A stretch of DNA of 64,000 bases from positions 49,990,418-50,054,417 of the forward strand of contig CM055268.1 of the NCBI GenBank assembly GCA_029237695.1. Reading direction: 5' to 3'. The notes beneath the pieces were generated by a model. That model saw only the letters and a list, made by a program, of their open reading frames with translations, did not search any database and was not told where the DNA came from. Shown in pieces: positions 42,251-53,681 of the stretch (positions are counted from its first letter, which is position 1; each line of letters begins with the position of its first letter). The translations under genes and the position numbers were made by a program. Source of the DNA: Conchocele bisecta. Taxonomy: Eukaryota > Mollusca > Bivalvia > Lucinida > Thyasiridae.

Positions 42251-42496
42251 GTGAAATCTGGCTGTGACTGAAGAAATGACGCTTACGGGTTTGCGACCAG
42301 TGTGGATCCAGATCAGCCTGTGCATCCGCACAGTCTGATCTGGATCCACACTGGTCGCTATTTCAGCGCTGAACCACTCGTCATGCTCTAACATGTAGTA
42401 TAGGTCGATATCCGGCTACAGGAGTGTGCTATTTGAGACGGAACTACACTGATCACATATCCCATAAGCTCCAGTTATCCAGCCACAGCCACGAAC
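42251..42496. mobile_element. GACCAGTGTGGATCCAGATC palindromic repeat
   Basis: TGGCTGTGACTGAAGAAATG at the left is mirrored by CAGCCACAGCCA at the right. In the middle, 42293-42359 is an almost perfect ~65-bp palindrome (GCGACCAGTGTGGATCCAGA / ...TCTGGATCCACACTGGTCGC) with the 10-bp centre GTGCATCCGCAC. In my experience such sequences are frequent in bivalve genomes, which is my main organism hint. Confidence 0.75.
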
Positions 42497-42568
42497 TGGG
42501 ACTGTGACGGAAGAAATTGTGATTAGTGTAAGTTAGATAATGTATTCGAGTTGAATATGGTTAGTCAA

Positions 42569-43245
42569 CAAGGTATATGATCACGTGGTACTAACAACAA
42601 CAACAAGTGCTGACATTTCCAGAATCCATCTGATTCAAATCCAAGGGTCGTGGGTTCGAGCCTGACTAGCGGCGTGCGTTGTGTCCTTGAGCAAGACACT
42701 TTATCCACACTGCTCCAGTTCACCCAGCTGTAAATGGGTACCGATAATTCGTAGTTGCTCTGTAAATACGAATTACCGGCTTCTCTCAAAAATCTCTACC
42801 TCTGTCCTTTCTCCCATTCTTGGGAGACGGCATGCAAGGTCCTAGAGCCAGTGCCGCCGTTAAATATAAGCTAAAAAAAAAAAAATCTGATTCAAAGTAC
42901 GTATTCTTTTATAGTATCCGTATTACGTAACGGATTTTGATGAAATATGGCGCATCAAACGCGTTTTATTAAGCTGCATTTGGTGGTATTTTCGCCTAAA
43001 CTTCTGTCGTCTTTGGGAAGAATCGATTTCCGTGTCTACGACACGGAAATCGATTCTTCGCAAAAACGACATCAGTCTGTGCCAAACTACCTGTACCACC
43101 AGCTGCAGCTCATGAAGACGCGTTTGCTGCGCCATATTTCATCCAAATCCGTTTCATATTAAGGAAAATATCAAATAATATTTTCAAGATATCAACACTT
43201 TCAGCCACTGTTGTTGTTGTTATAACCACGTGATCATGCACCTTG
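42569..43245. mobile_element. MITE with CAAGGTGCATGATCACGTGG ends, copy 3 (split by a SINE)
   Basis: Flanked by an exact GTCAA duplication (42564-42568, 43246-43250), with ends CAAGGTATATGATCACGTGG and ...CACGTGATCATGCACCTTG. Without the inserted SINE it is ~420 bp, like copies 1 and 2. The internal CGATTTCCGTGTC/GACACGGAAATCG hairpin is at 43022-43048. Non-coding. Confidence 0.9.
42640..42884 (+). mobile_element. Full-length tRNA-derived SINE nested in a MITE
   Basis: A B-box region (GTGGGTTCGAGCC) is followed by the conserved central block GTGTCCTTGAGCAAGACACT, CACCCAGCTGTAAATGGGTA and CC, then a tail ending CAGTGCCGCCGTTAAATA and a poly-A of ~13. A 12-bp target duplication ATCTGATTCAAA flanks it (42628-42639, 42885-42896). 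Removing it restores the MITE sequence seen at 8340-8400. The central block resembles the deeply conserved SINE domain known from many marine invertebrates (possibly Nin-DC); the name is from memory. Confidence 0.9.
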
Positions 43246-43250
43246 GTCAA

Positions 43251-43880
43251 CAGTGCATGCGGAAAATGTAGTGGGCCGGAAATCGTCGAGCCGTAGGCGA
43301 GAAGTATTTCGGCCGCCTTAAATTCCCACACGCAATGTTAACTAACTACACGTATATTCAACGAGAAGAAATTATCTAACTAATGTATTGCACGGATACG
43401 CCGGCCGAAAACAAACCTGAGATAAAATTATATATTTTGTCGAATTTCTTGTAAGTACATGTATAGTACAAATACTATAATTACGCAATTTAATTGCAGC
43501 CAATCCCCTTGGACACCCAGCTTGTATTTACATGTCCTCAGTACCCTGCGGTCCCGTGACAAATTAAAACGAACAATAATATACCAAGCGTCTGTTATCT
43601 GGTTCAACAATCTTACCGATGCTGGATTACTACCGTTATTGCATGGATGCGGCGAAATCCTTTGATCTCCGCAGTGCGCTTACTGCCGGAGATCACTGTC
43701 TGGACCTTGTCTATAGTCTGGTTGGTGTCCGGGTGTGCTAAATCTCATAATAGTAAGGTCATTTCCGGGGATTCCGTGACCATCATGTTCTTACCTTTTG
43801 TTAGTGTTGATTTGTCAACTTGAACTATTTTAGAAAAAATATAGCTCCCCTATGCATTTTTCAAAAATGATGGGAAATTT
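43251..43880. other. Non-coding, no recognised feature
   Basis: Searched for the missing first exon of the receptor gene on the minus strand. Several GT/AG candidates exist but none is preceded by a hydrophobic signal-peptide frame in phase 1. Nothing is supported. Confidence 0.4.
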
Positions 43881-46620
43881 TTTTAGAGCACAACATTTAA
43901 AATGTCCGCCAACGATATTTTGGAATATATAAAATGCACTATCTCTGTACTGAGATAAGCAAGAAACACACATGAGGTGTCGTTTCCCAATAATTATATC
44001 ATGCAAAAATTGCTGGTTTGGTTAATTTTTATTTTGGACTTTGAAATTGAAGATGACTGCCTGCCATCATCTAAAAATACATAATACTGCACATTGTTAG
44101 TATGTTAGTGGGAGCTAAGCTAAATGTAAAAATAATGTGTATATATTTACTAATTATAGCATGCCACACCTCCTGGAGGGGTTGTGTGTTGGTTTGAAAG
44201 TCAGTAAGTTCTTCAAATCCAAGATGGCCGCCGTCCGCCATCTTGAACAATATAAAACACAATATTTATGTGGGGAAAATTAAGCTAAGTGTATAACTAG
44301 TGTGACATTTTTGCTAATTTTAGCAGACTACACCTTCTGGAAGGGTTGTTTGTTAGGTTGGATGCTATCAGGATCAGAAAATCGAAGATGGCCACCTTAT
44401 GCTATCTTGGAAATGAAAAACAATAGTTTTGAGACTGCATATAAATAAATGTAATGACTAGTGAGCTTATACATATGCATTTTGTATTTTTACCCATCGT
44501 TGTATTATGTAATCTATTGTATACCTCGTGTGTCACGTATGTGGCTTAGAGTGAATAAAATGTATTGTACAAACAGTGTGATTTCTCATTATTTGTGGCA
44601 TTCTATATTGGAGGTAAGTGATGTTTTGTTACCTTAGAGATTATGATGACTGTATAATTTTAAGATTGCAACCATATATGAGACAGGTCATGTAATTTTG
44701 TACCTTCGGACTCATTACGTTTAAACATGATAGTTTGTTGAATGTGTGGCTGCTAACCAATTATTTCCAATCAAAAATATATATATGAATTATATCTGTC
44801 TATTATCACAGTATCACATTTATATAATACATGAGCCACAGTCAGTGACATGTGTGTGTGATAGTGTGTATGTTATCCTCACTTCTTCAGTGCGTTGGTG
44901 CTAGAAGCTATCACAACCAGTAACATGCTTCCTTTTGATGTATGTGAGAACAACTCCAGTGACTTCATGCATCAGATACATATGCCTTTATAAAATAGTA
45001 GATAATGATAAACATCGAACCGAATACAAACATATATGTCTAATATTGTAGATAGTGACATGGCATTGGATATGTGACTTTAATTAGCTAGTTGCGTCTA
45101 AATTTTGCAGTTACTGCATCAGAAATTGTAAGTTGTCAAAATCACAATTCTTATCAGTATTATCATTGGTATCCTCTTCCTGATACTTTATGCTTAGTTG
45201 ATGCTATGGGAATGGATGATACAAATATGCCAATATACATTACTTGTGGTGATATGGACTTGTCAACCCTATAGTTCAATTATATACACAAAATATCCTA
45301 TTTAGAATTAAGGTCTATCCGCTATTACTTAATTTGATTTTTGGTCACATTGTCTGGGATGTAGTAATTTCTTATCAATAGTATCAATCAGTGATCAAGA
45401 TATATTTCCACACCATATTATGCTGAGAAACATATAGAATATATATGTGTCATGATGAAAATGCTCAGACTCGGTGTATGTATGTCAATATGTAATTGTT
45501 TCTTTCATTTATTAGTAATTAGGTCACCACTGCTTCTTCACTCATGGTAGTTAGTTCTATAAATCACGTCGTGCATACATGTCATCTAAGTGCTTGGAGA
45601 GCTAATTAAGTTGCCATATAAGATGGATGCATCATGAATGTATGCTGGATTTATAATTAAACTAAATATATCACTAGAGGTGGCCACCTTGCATATTCAT
45701 CTTATACATTTTATAGAAATATGATGGACGACCTGCGAACAGTATCTAGCTAGCAACATGGTCAGTCAGTGATTAGCTGATGGGAAATTGACTGATACTT
45801 ATCAGTAGAAATAAGACCAACATGCAACATATCTTCTACATTCATTAACTTACTGGGACTCGAGTAGTAACCTATAATATAACACTAATAGTAATATGTA
45901 TGCCTTGAAATATGGAATAATGTCACCATTTTGGAGTCATGATTTGCCTACGATTGGATAAAAAATTTGCACTTCTGCGTTCACTAGACCTAAGAGTCCA
46001 AATAGTGGAGCACTGTATGATTTTGAAGACAGCTGATAGTGGCACATTTTAGATTATGTTATCCATGGAAGGCCAGCATCACAATATATTTTACCATAAA
46101 ATTAAACAATACAAATAAATTACCGAGGTTTCTCCCATCTTCTATCATTGAGAACAGCCACACAATTTGATTCTCCATCTTATTTGGCGTATGATTTATT
46201 GTAGTTTATGTTTACTTTCAAGATGGAATACAGAGGCAATCTTGAATTTAAAACTAATTATAATATACAGCCAAACAGTTTTCAAGGTTATACATGATTT
46301 GTAAGAAAACAGATTTGTTGCATAATTGTAGCTTATATTGCCCATATATAATACTTTTATAATTTTACAACACAGCGGCCATCTTAAATTTCAAGGCATT
46401 GCAAGCCTCCATATTATCTGCTTTTGCAACAGATGTGGACTGTTAAAGTGTGTGAACTACTCCTGACTTGATACTTCTATCCTATATGCCATCTTGGAAA
46501 CGTTGCATTTTGTTGTTTTCAACATGGAAGATGGTGGCCATGTTGTATTTGCAAGCACGATAACATCCAACCTAACAACCCGTTTTTTATATTTATATAA
46601 TGATGTGCAATGCCTTATAA
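43881..46620. repeat. Repeats with AAGATGGCCGCC motif, both orientations
   Basis: Two imperfect direct copies (~165 bp) at about 44150-44250 and 44315-44415 carry CACCTCCTGGAGGGGTTGTG...AAGATGGCCGCC. An inverted relative at about 46490-46575 reads GGTGGCCATGTTG...ACATCCAACCTAACAACCC, and a further CGGCCATCTTAAATTT block is near 46375. The segment between them (~2 kb, AT-rich) has no gene. It may be a decayed element with long inverted ends. Confidence 0.5.
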
Positions 46621-47974
46621 TCAGTTAAAGTCATCTTAGGTTGGTTAACAGGGTAAAATTCCATATTACATGTGTATTGATAGAAGGAAAATTCCAAAAT
46701 CAGAACAGAATATTTATAGAAAATAAACATAAGTAGTGTTCATGGCTTCGCACACTTTAACATATATTTTGGTAGTTATCAGAAACAAATAAACAATTAA
46801 AACTCGCCTTTGTTTGTATTTTGACAGATATGACACTCAATACCGGAAATATGTGTTTCATATGTCAGACAGTTCACGCGAGATTAGGGATCCGCCATTG
46901 TTGTTGTACTACATGAATCAATTTTGAAACACATGGCAGGTTTAACTGCACTAAATAATCAGATATCCATGCGTGGTGTGGTCAAAAGTAGTATGTTAAA
47001 ACAAAAACAATCCATATGTGTTAGTTATGCCACAGACACTCTTTTCGTGCAGATATCGGTCAATCAGTTTCAAGCATATGCTTTGGGCTTATTTTGTAAG
47101 TCGGAACATGTTTGTCATGTGAGGCGGTTTCAATTGCAACCGCTGACTTTTTGCGCCACTACCAGGGTGGTCACAGGAGATTGAATTTATATTTCTTAAC
47201 AATATTTAAACCTATATTGTAATTAGTGAATATCCAGAGCAGAATGGGTGCAAGTTATGGGAAACTAGGTCCCACAACATCCAGGAAAAATGAAAGTAGC
47301 AGAGAATAGCAAAATGTTGTCATTGGTTAGTTTATATACGAAAATTCAATGGTGGCGGTGGACCTACATGGCTTTGCACACCAGAAACTCTTCCGATCTA
47401 ACATATACTTAGAATCTAACAACTAAGATTGATGTTCGGCATCAATCCATTATATTTTCAAATAATAAAGACATGTTAACTAAATATTTATGAAGACATC
47501 CACCATGGCGATGTCTGGCACCCAGCTACATCAACAGACTATTCAAACGTTTCTTTCATCGTGTATGAAAAAAACAACATTTGTATTATTGACCAAACAC
47601 CCGCACCATCGCACAGACGACAATAAACCAACATTACTATCCTATTCCTTGTGCCTGGGAGAGAATGAGCCGACAAATTGGCGGCTTGGTCTAATCCACC
47701 GCGCCGGAAGTAATAGATGATCCTTCAATACACCGCATCGGTGTGTCAGGTATGGTGCGTGGTTTCCAGCGGCTATGTTTAGTTAATACATCAAGGTTAG
47801 ACACCTCCAAATTATTTTACTATATAATTTAACCGAATGCCATCCAATAAGTCCAGTCTCTCCTACTTTCACTATTCGTATGGATGCTGTGGGACCCACT
47901 TGTACATGACCTGCAGCCAGTCTGTACTGGTTCTGCATGAACTAAACACTAGGTTCACTTACTCCTAAGAAAGA
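46621..47974. other. Non-coding, no recognised feature
   Basis: Frames at 46924-47184 and 47490-47720 have no recognisable domain or splice context. No repeats were matched except the short ATTCCAAAATCAGAACAG block at ~46690. Confidence 0.45.
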
Positions 47975-48195
47975 AAAATCCAACCTTGTCATATCCTCCA
48001 ATATTGTTTACATTTTTTGACCACGGAAACTCTGTTTACATCACGTGACTAACAGGTTCAGTGTTTTCTTTTAAATGCTACAAATATGCTGAAAACTGGT
48101 GTTAAAAGCACCCCAAAATGTTCCTCAAGTGAAACTAGGTAGTAATACAAAATACCCGCACTATATTTTTATACCGGACTATTTCGTACCATTTG
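47975..48195. repeat. Inverse copy of the 6.65-6.91 kb repeat
   Basis: AAAAATCCAACCTTGTCAT, GTTTACATTTTTTGACCACG and TTCTTTTAAATGCTACAAAT run in the opposite direction to 6640-6910, with similar spacing. Class unknown. Confidence 0.65.
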
Positions 48196-48600
48196 GTATC
48201 CTCTAACCTACAATACACAGCATCGGTGTGTCTGGAGTGGTGCATGGTATCCGGCGGCTCTGTTCAGAGATCATCAGGCAATATAAAATTAATGTACTGA
48301 ATGTAATCCCCACCTGCCCTTCAGGAATTCGGTCATAGATAGATACACTTGACTTATAGTTGCTTCATAAGAGTGATGTGATATATGGATATAACATACG
48401 TGGCTATTGTCGTGTTACTATTACAGTTGCCATGTACGTCATTTGTGTATGTACAAGCCATCGTACTGTTTCACCACTTCGTACGTTTGACACATACAGC
48501 AAATAATATGACAGTAAACCAAATATCATTTGGTGCAATACATAATAGACAGATACGATAACTACGGGGCGCCATGCAGGAAAGATTAATTATGTGTTCA

Positions 48601-48895
48601 AAACCAATTTTGTCCAGACAAAATTGAGTTTTGTAACACTAAAAATCACAAAATCCAATTACATGTATGTAAAATTCTGATACAAAAACCAATTTTGTCC
48701 AGACAAAATTGAGTTTTGTAACACTAAAAATCACAAAATCCAATTATGTAAAATTCTGATATACAAAATTCATTTTTGTTATAAAGGATTCAATTTTGTA
48801 AGACATAATTGAGTTTTGTGAACAAAATTCAGTTTTGTGGGACAGAATTCAGTTTTGTCCACAAAAGTCAATTTTGTCCACACAAATTAGTTTGT
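48601..48895. repeat. AATT-cored subterminal repeats, left side
   Basis: A block containing AACCAATTTTGTCCAGACAA, AATTGAGTTTTGTAACAC and AAAATCACAAAATCC is present twice, in tandem. It decays rightward into single AATTTTGT / AATTCAGTTTTGT motifs. Confidence 0.8.
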
Positions 48896-49205
48896 GTAGG
48901 ATAGACTATGTCATCTCTACGTTGATTGGTTGAGATCGGTCTTAGTCCATTTTACTAGATGGTGGAGTACACTTGCAGGTTTAAATATTTCAATGCGAAA
49001 ATATAACCCAATATATCAATATTATGCTTCTTTATGGACAGTTATTTTGGTTATATTATGATTACAAATGAGTGGTCACACCATATAAACATATATACTT
49101 TGAAGGAGAAATAAGAAAAATATTCAGAATTTTCCCTCAATTATGTAAACAGGGTCAAACATAAAGTAGCCGGGACATAGCTAGACCTGAGAGCATGCCC
49201 ATATA

Positions 49206-49353
49206 TAGAGAATACCAGGCTAGTGTATTTTGATATCAAGTTTATCAGGCAAGGCTATGAAACGCGTAGGAATTCCGAGGCTTGCCGAGGAATTCCTACC
49301 GTTTCCGAGCCGAGCATGATAAACTTGATATTAAAATACACTAGCCTGGCATT
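49206..49353. repeat. Inverted repeat, CAGGCTAGTGTATTTTGATA arms
   Basis: CAGGCTAGTGTATTTTGATA, TCAAGTTTATCA at the left is mirrored by TGATAAACTTGATATTAAAA, TACACTAGCCTG. The inner palindrome is GTAGGAATTCCGAGGC / GAGGAATTCCTAC. Related to 41300-41370. It sits inside the 2-kb element, so it is probably a later MITE insertion. Confidence 0.8.
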
Positions 49354-49930
49354 CTATTTATCAGGTAACGTTTTATGCTCGAAAATGACATTAGATGACG
49401 TCGTATTCTAACAGTAGATATATCCTTGTGAAACAAATGGTATTGGATCTGTGTCTACTAGTTGCGAAGTTACGTGTTCGCAACTATGTGTCTACATGCA
49501 TTATTTACAGTATACACCATCTTAGTGTCCATGGTATCTACACAAATACTACAAATGGTTTCCTCAAATGGCCCAATACACACATTCTGTTTATAAACAC
49601 AGACAACAGTCATAACACAGGTCACAGCGCGTGTATTATTGATTTAACTGGGGCAGATGTACCTTGCGATACACAATACATGAGGTCAGTACTCGCGGGA
49701 GATCTACATGTACATGAATTATGTGTACAATTATAACACAAATGAGTTTAAATACGAATGGGTTTGTCAACGTTTGACTGTTTGGAGATGGTTGAAGTAA
49801 AATGGCAGAATGAGAAATGAATCATCGGCAGAATGAGAAATGAATCATCGACATTGAATGTGTAGATCGGCGACCGTGACCCATTTATCCAGTCCAGTTT
49901 CTGACCAATGGTAGTCCTTCTTACATGCGT

Positions 49931-50580
49931 GTGCAGAATTGAATTTTGTGACACAGAATTGAATTGTGTTACACAGAATTGAACAGAATTGAATTTTGTT
50001 ACACAGAATTGAATTTTGTTACACAGAATTGAATTTTGTGACACAGAATTGAACAGAATTGAATTTTGTGACACAGAATTGAATTTTTGTGACACAGAAT
50101 TGAATTTTGTTACACAGAATTGAATTTTGGTTACAGTGAATTGAATTTTGAACAGAATTGAATTTTGTGACACAGAATTGAATTTTGTGACAGAATTGAA
50201 TGTACACAGAATTGAATTTTGTGACACGAATTGAGTTTTGACAAAAGTTGAAAATGAATTTTGTGACACGAATTGAGTGTGGCACAAAAGTGAATTTTGT
50301 GACACAGAATTGAATTTTGTGACACAGAATTGAATTTTGTGACACAGAATTGGATTTTGTTACACAAAATTGAATTTTGTGACACAGAATTGAGTTTTGT
50401 GGTACAAAAGTGAAAGTGAATTTTGTGACACAGAATTGAGTTTTGTGGCACAAAAGTGAATTTTGTGACACAGAATTGAATTTTGTGACACAGAATTGAG
50501 TTTTGTGGCACGAAAATAAATTTTGTGACACAGAATTGAGTTTTGTGGCACAAAAATGAATTTTGTTGACAAAATTGAGC
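49931..50580. repeat. 20-bp minisatellite CAGAATTGAATTTTGTGACA
   Basis: More than 25 units, with GTGACA/GTTACA variants and a GGCACAAAAGTG variant. The unit is nearly palindromic around AATT. Reading frames on the minus strand (FCVTKFNSVSQNSIL repeats) are by-products: they change frame with every unit-length slip and have no start or splice context. Confidence 0.9.
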
Positions 50581-51260
50581 CATGTCCCACTTGGCGCCCC
50601 GTAATAACGGCAAGCTATACATATTCAGCCAGAAAACTATACAAAATACGAGATATCTGAGCATGTCTTCCATCAATTTCAAATGTGTAAACTTTTCAAT
50701 CTGTTGCACAGCCTATTGTTAGTGTACACGTTACCCATAGGTAAAGCCATATCTATTCACATAGTAGAAGAGTAGACACAAGGGAAAATACACTCAGGTA
50801 ACTGCTTACATGTCACTGATTTTGATAACTAATAACAGAGTACAGTAGTACACTGTGCGAGTTTCTTGTATGAGGGTATTTATAATGGTGGTTCATGTTT
50901 TTAAAAACACGGGCACAAACCGGTCCAGAAAACTGACATATTTTACAGTTTGGTGTAATATAATTAATATGAGTCCGTTCTCCTGGCTGTTCTACATGTG
51001 ATTAACAACATTATATCATAGGTTCTACTTCACATTTTGAGTTCTTTGTCAAACGGTAGAACAGGTGAAACTGGATGATGGATGGAACACACAACGTTGG
51101 CCGGCTTGGCTACTCCATGTGCCGTATAGGATACAGTAAAGAGGCAGTATTCACATATATGTTATACATATATTCTATCACATTTACGAAGCAATTATCT
51201 TTAAATCAAACGATGATCAGGTATAGAACGGATCCTTCAACAGTAATTTCAGTAGTTTGT

Positions 51261-51948
51261 ATTTGAATATATTTGAAGACAGATCATTCGTTATTGTTTG
51301 TTAATACTATTTACAACAACTTTTAATATAGAGATAAACAATTAAGACACACACCCGCCCTATTTTCCCCCAAAATTCGGATGATAACCAATAAATCGAC
51401 TGTGTATGGCCTCAAAAGTGCCATAATGGCCGCGAGGTATCCTTCCAATAAACTGGTGTGATATCTATGGTGACGGTTCTGTGGAAAGTATTGACTGTAT
51501 TGTAAATATATAATTAAATAATTCAGACTGTGTGCTTTATTCTTTAGTTTACATTTAGTAAAATTCAGTATTTGACATTCCATCTCTACTACTGCGAAAC
51601 TAGGTAGCTCCAAAGGAGCTAACCTAATATAGACGTGGAAACACATGAGACATATAAGACTACAACGGAGGATATTGACCTAGAGTATACTCACATGACT
51701 TTGATCCGTTAACTTTGGATTGTGAAAGTGAAAACAGCCAAAGCATCCATATTAGGTACACAGTCTGGCGAGATAATGGCATCGATTTCACACTGGGCAA
51801 TAATAATGCAAGTCTTCTTGTTCACCAGATGTCAATCTTGTATTCAGGAATACGACGACATTTGCAGTTTAATTTCGTTCACATACTCACAATAGTGCAA
51901 CCTATCTAACCGAGACACACTGGTTTAGAGACATCCAATGCATTATAT
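51261..51948. other. Non-coding, no recognised feature
   Basis: Frames at 51323-51646 and 51715-51909 are short and without motifs. No repeats were matched. Confidence 0.45.
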
Positions 51949-52190
51949 GAGACACGCCATGTAATTTTGTACCTTCGGATATCTGCATAATATTATGAAA
52001 TACGTTTACAAAATTTACTATATTTTCTCTAAATGGCGTCTAAGTTGATAAAGGTTTCCGAGTACATGAGGAATTATACACATGTACTATGAAAAGTTGT
52101 CAACTTTTGACTTTATTTTCGAAAAATATTGTAAATTTTGTAAACGTATTTAATGAAATTACGAAAGTACAACATCACATGGAGTGTCTC
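51949..52190. mobile_element. Palindromic MITE, GAGACACGCCATGTAA ends
   Basis: GAGACACGCCATGTAATTTT, GTACCTTCGG at the left mirrors CGAAAGTACAACATCACATG, GAGTGTCTC at the right, with ATAT on both sides (a 4-bp duplication or a palindromic extension). The interior holds inverted CGTTTACAAAATTTAC blocks and the TAAATGGCGTCTAAGTTGA motif of the TTCCGTAAATGACGTC family. A half copy is at ~44680-44730. Non-coding. Confidence 0.85.
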
Positions 52191-52294
52191 ATATGTGGTT
52201 TGTTGTGGAGAAAAGCGGGACTGGTGTTTCATTGATGGAATGACGGACAGTGCAGATCCTGATCAGACTGTGCGGATGCATATCAATGCTAATT

Positions 52295-53010
52295 GATTCA
52301 TAAGAGTGATGTGATATATGAATATAACAGATGAAAATATTGTTGTTACTGTATACTATATGGTTCACTGAGTTGCCATATCCGCCATCTTTGTATGTAC
52401 AAGCCATCGTATAGTTTCACCACTTCGTGCGTTTGACACATACAGCAAACAATATGTCAGTAAACCAAATAAAATTTGGTGCAATACATAATAGACATAA
52501 CTGTAAAGATGCACATCCTATGTTAGTGTACACGTTACCCATAGGTAAATCCATATTTACTCGCATAGTAGGTGAGCAGACACCAGGCACAATACACTAA
52601 GGTAACTGCTGCTTACATGTCACTGGATTTTCTGTGTATGAGGCTATATATCTATAATGGCGGTTCATGTTGTTAAAAACACAGGCACAAACCTGTCCAG
52701 AAAACAGAAATATTTTACAGTTTGGCGTAACATAATTGATAGGAGTCCGTTCACCTGCCTTTTCTACATGTGATTAGCTACATTATATCCTAAGTTCTAC
52801 TTCAAATTTTAAGTTCCTTGTCAAACGGTAGAACAGATGAAACTGGCTGGAACACACAAAGATGACCGACATTGCCACTCCTTGTTCCGTATAGTATACA
52901 GTAACGAGGCAGTATTCACATATATATTATACATATATTCTATCACATTTACGAAGCAATATCCTTCGAATCTTGAAACGATGATCATGTATAGATCATA
53001 TGTACAGTCC
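52295..53010. repeat. Duplicated segment B (without the 2-kb element)
   Basis: Matches 48362-48550 followed directly by 50706-51260 in the same order and orientation, with roughly 10-15 percent differences by eye. Non-coding. Confidence 0.75.
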
Positions 53011-53267
53011 TGAACACGTCACTGCCATTGACATTGTCCGTATCAAACTGTTCCCATGATAAAGCTACCGAATCCAACAAAGCCGACTCACTTAAACTAC
53101 AGTTTCTTTCTAGAACAGCTGTGTTCAAATCAGTGGTACACTTGGTAAATATACCATCTTACCGTGACGTAGCGTAAACATTGCATACTATGTTAGACAA
53201 ACTTTAACCTCAGGTACGTTATTGATTCTCTATATAGCGTTAGTAAGTTCATTGGTGTGCTGTACGT
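53011..53267. other. Non-coding spacer
   Basis: No frame or repeat recognised. Confidence 0.35.
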
Positions 53268-53624
53268 TATAGGAATGAATGGCCTTTTTGTGGAATTTAT
53301 CGGGGTATAAACTTGGAAAAGTCGCGGGAATACTGGAAGAAGGCCGGAAGGCCTCGTCCAGTATTCCCGCGACTTTTCCAAGTTTATATCCCCGATAAAT
53401 TCCACAAAAAGGCCATTCATTCCTTATAATTCCAGCATTTGAAATAAATTCATCAAGAAAATGTGTTTATTTTCCGTTTTCTTAAGAATTATTTTAACTG
53501 CACCTGACGGTTACGGAAAGTAGTTCGGCATGGAGTTTACTGGGATATAAATTTTGGACGGAGACTTGCAACGGACCAATCAAATGTTAGGGAATTGTGT
53601 AAATATTTTTGTGCTGGAATTATA
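53268..53624. mobile_element. Palindromic element, AGGAATGAATGGCC family, best copy
   Basis: An almost perfect inverted repeat at 53271-53423 (arms ~73 bp, practically no loop; AGGAATGAATGGCCTTTTTG ... CAAAAAGGCCATTCATTCCT) is followed by a ~200-bp tail (TTTGAAATAAATTCATCAAG; TAGTTCGGCATGGAGTTTAC) ending GTGCTGGAATTATA. Non-coding and cruciform-prone. Confidence 0.85.
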
Positions 53625-53681
53625 TATTAAATAGGATTACATTCTAAAGAGAAAGTTGACTTTATTAATCGATTAGGTAGA

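Larger units (their letters stand above)
48563..50603. mobile_element. 2-kb TACGGGGCGCC-ended element with internal minisatellites
   Basis: The ends TACGGGGCGCCA and TTGGCGCCCCGTA are inverted. The 5 bp on each side are identical (ATAAC at 48558-48562 and 50604-50608). The right end, read inward, is TACGGGGCGCCAAGTGGGAC, resembling the left end of the element at 35709. Next to both termini lie AATT-cored repeats: an ~83-bp unit present twice (48601-48762) followed by CAATTTTGT-type motifs at the left, and a 20-bp array at the right. No transposase frame was found, so the element is non-autonomous. A 5-bp duplication and GGGGCGCC-type ends do not match a superfamily I can name with confidence. 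Confidence 0.8.
48362..51260. repeat. Duplicated segment A, interrupted by a 2-kb element
   Basis: 48362-48550 (TTCATAAGAGTGATGTGATA; TTTGACACATACAGCAAA; TTTGGTGCAATACATAATAG) and 50706-51260 (GTGTACACGTTACCCATAGG; ACCGGTCCAGAAAACTGACA; AATTATCTTTAAATC) are contiguous in the paralogous segment 52295-53010. The DNA between them therefore arrived later or was lost from the other copy. Non-coding. Confidence 0.75.

Noticed and set aside
43251..43880. Signal-peptide exon of the receptor gene
   Set aside because: No frame with a hydrophobic leader and a phase-1 donor could be found on the minus strand; the first exon may lie further right or outside the window.
49748..50709. Minus-strand frames of ~170-190 codons rich in FCVTKFNSV repeats
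   Set aside because: By-products of the 20-bp minisatellite. They shift frame with each slip and begin or end in unrelated sequence.
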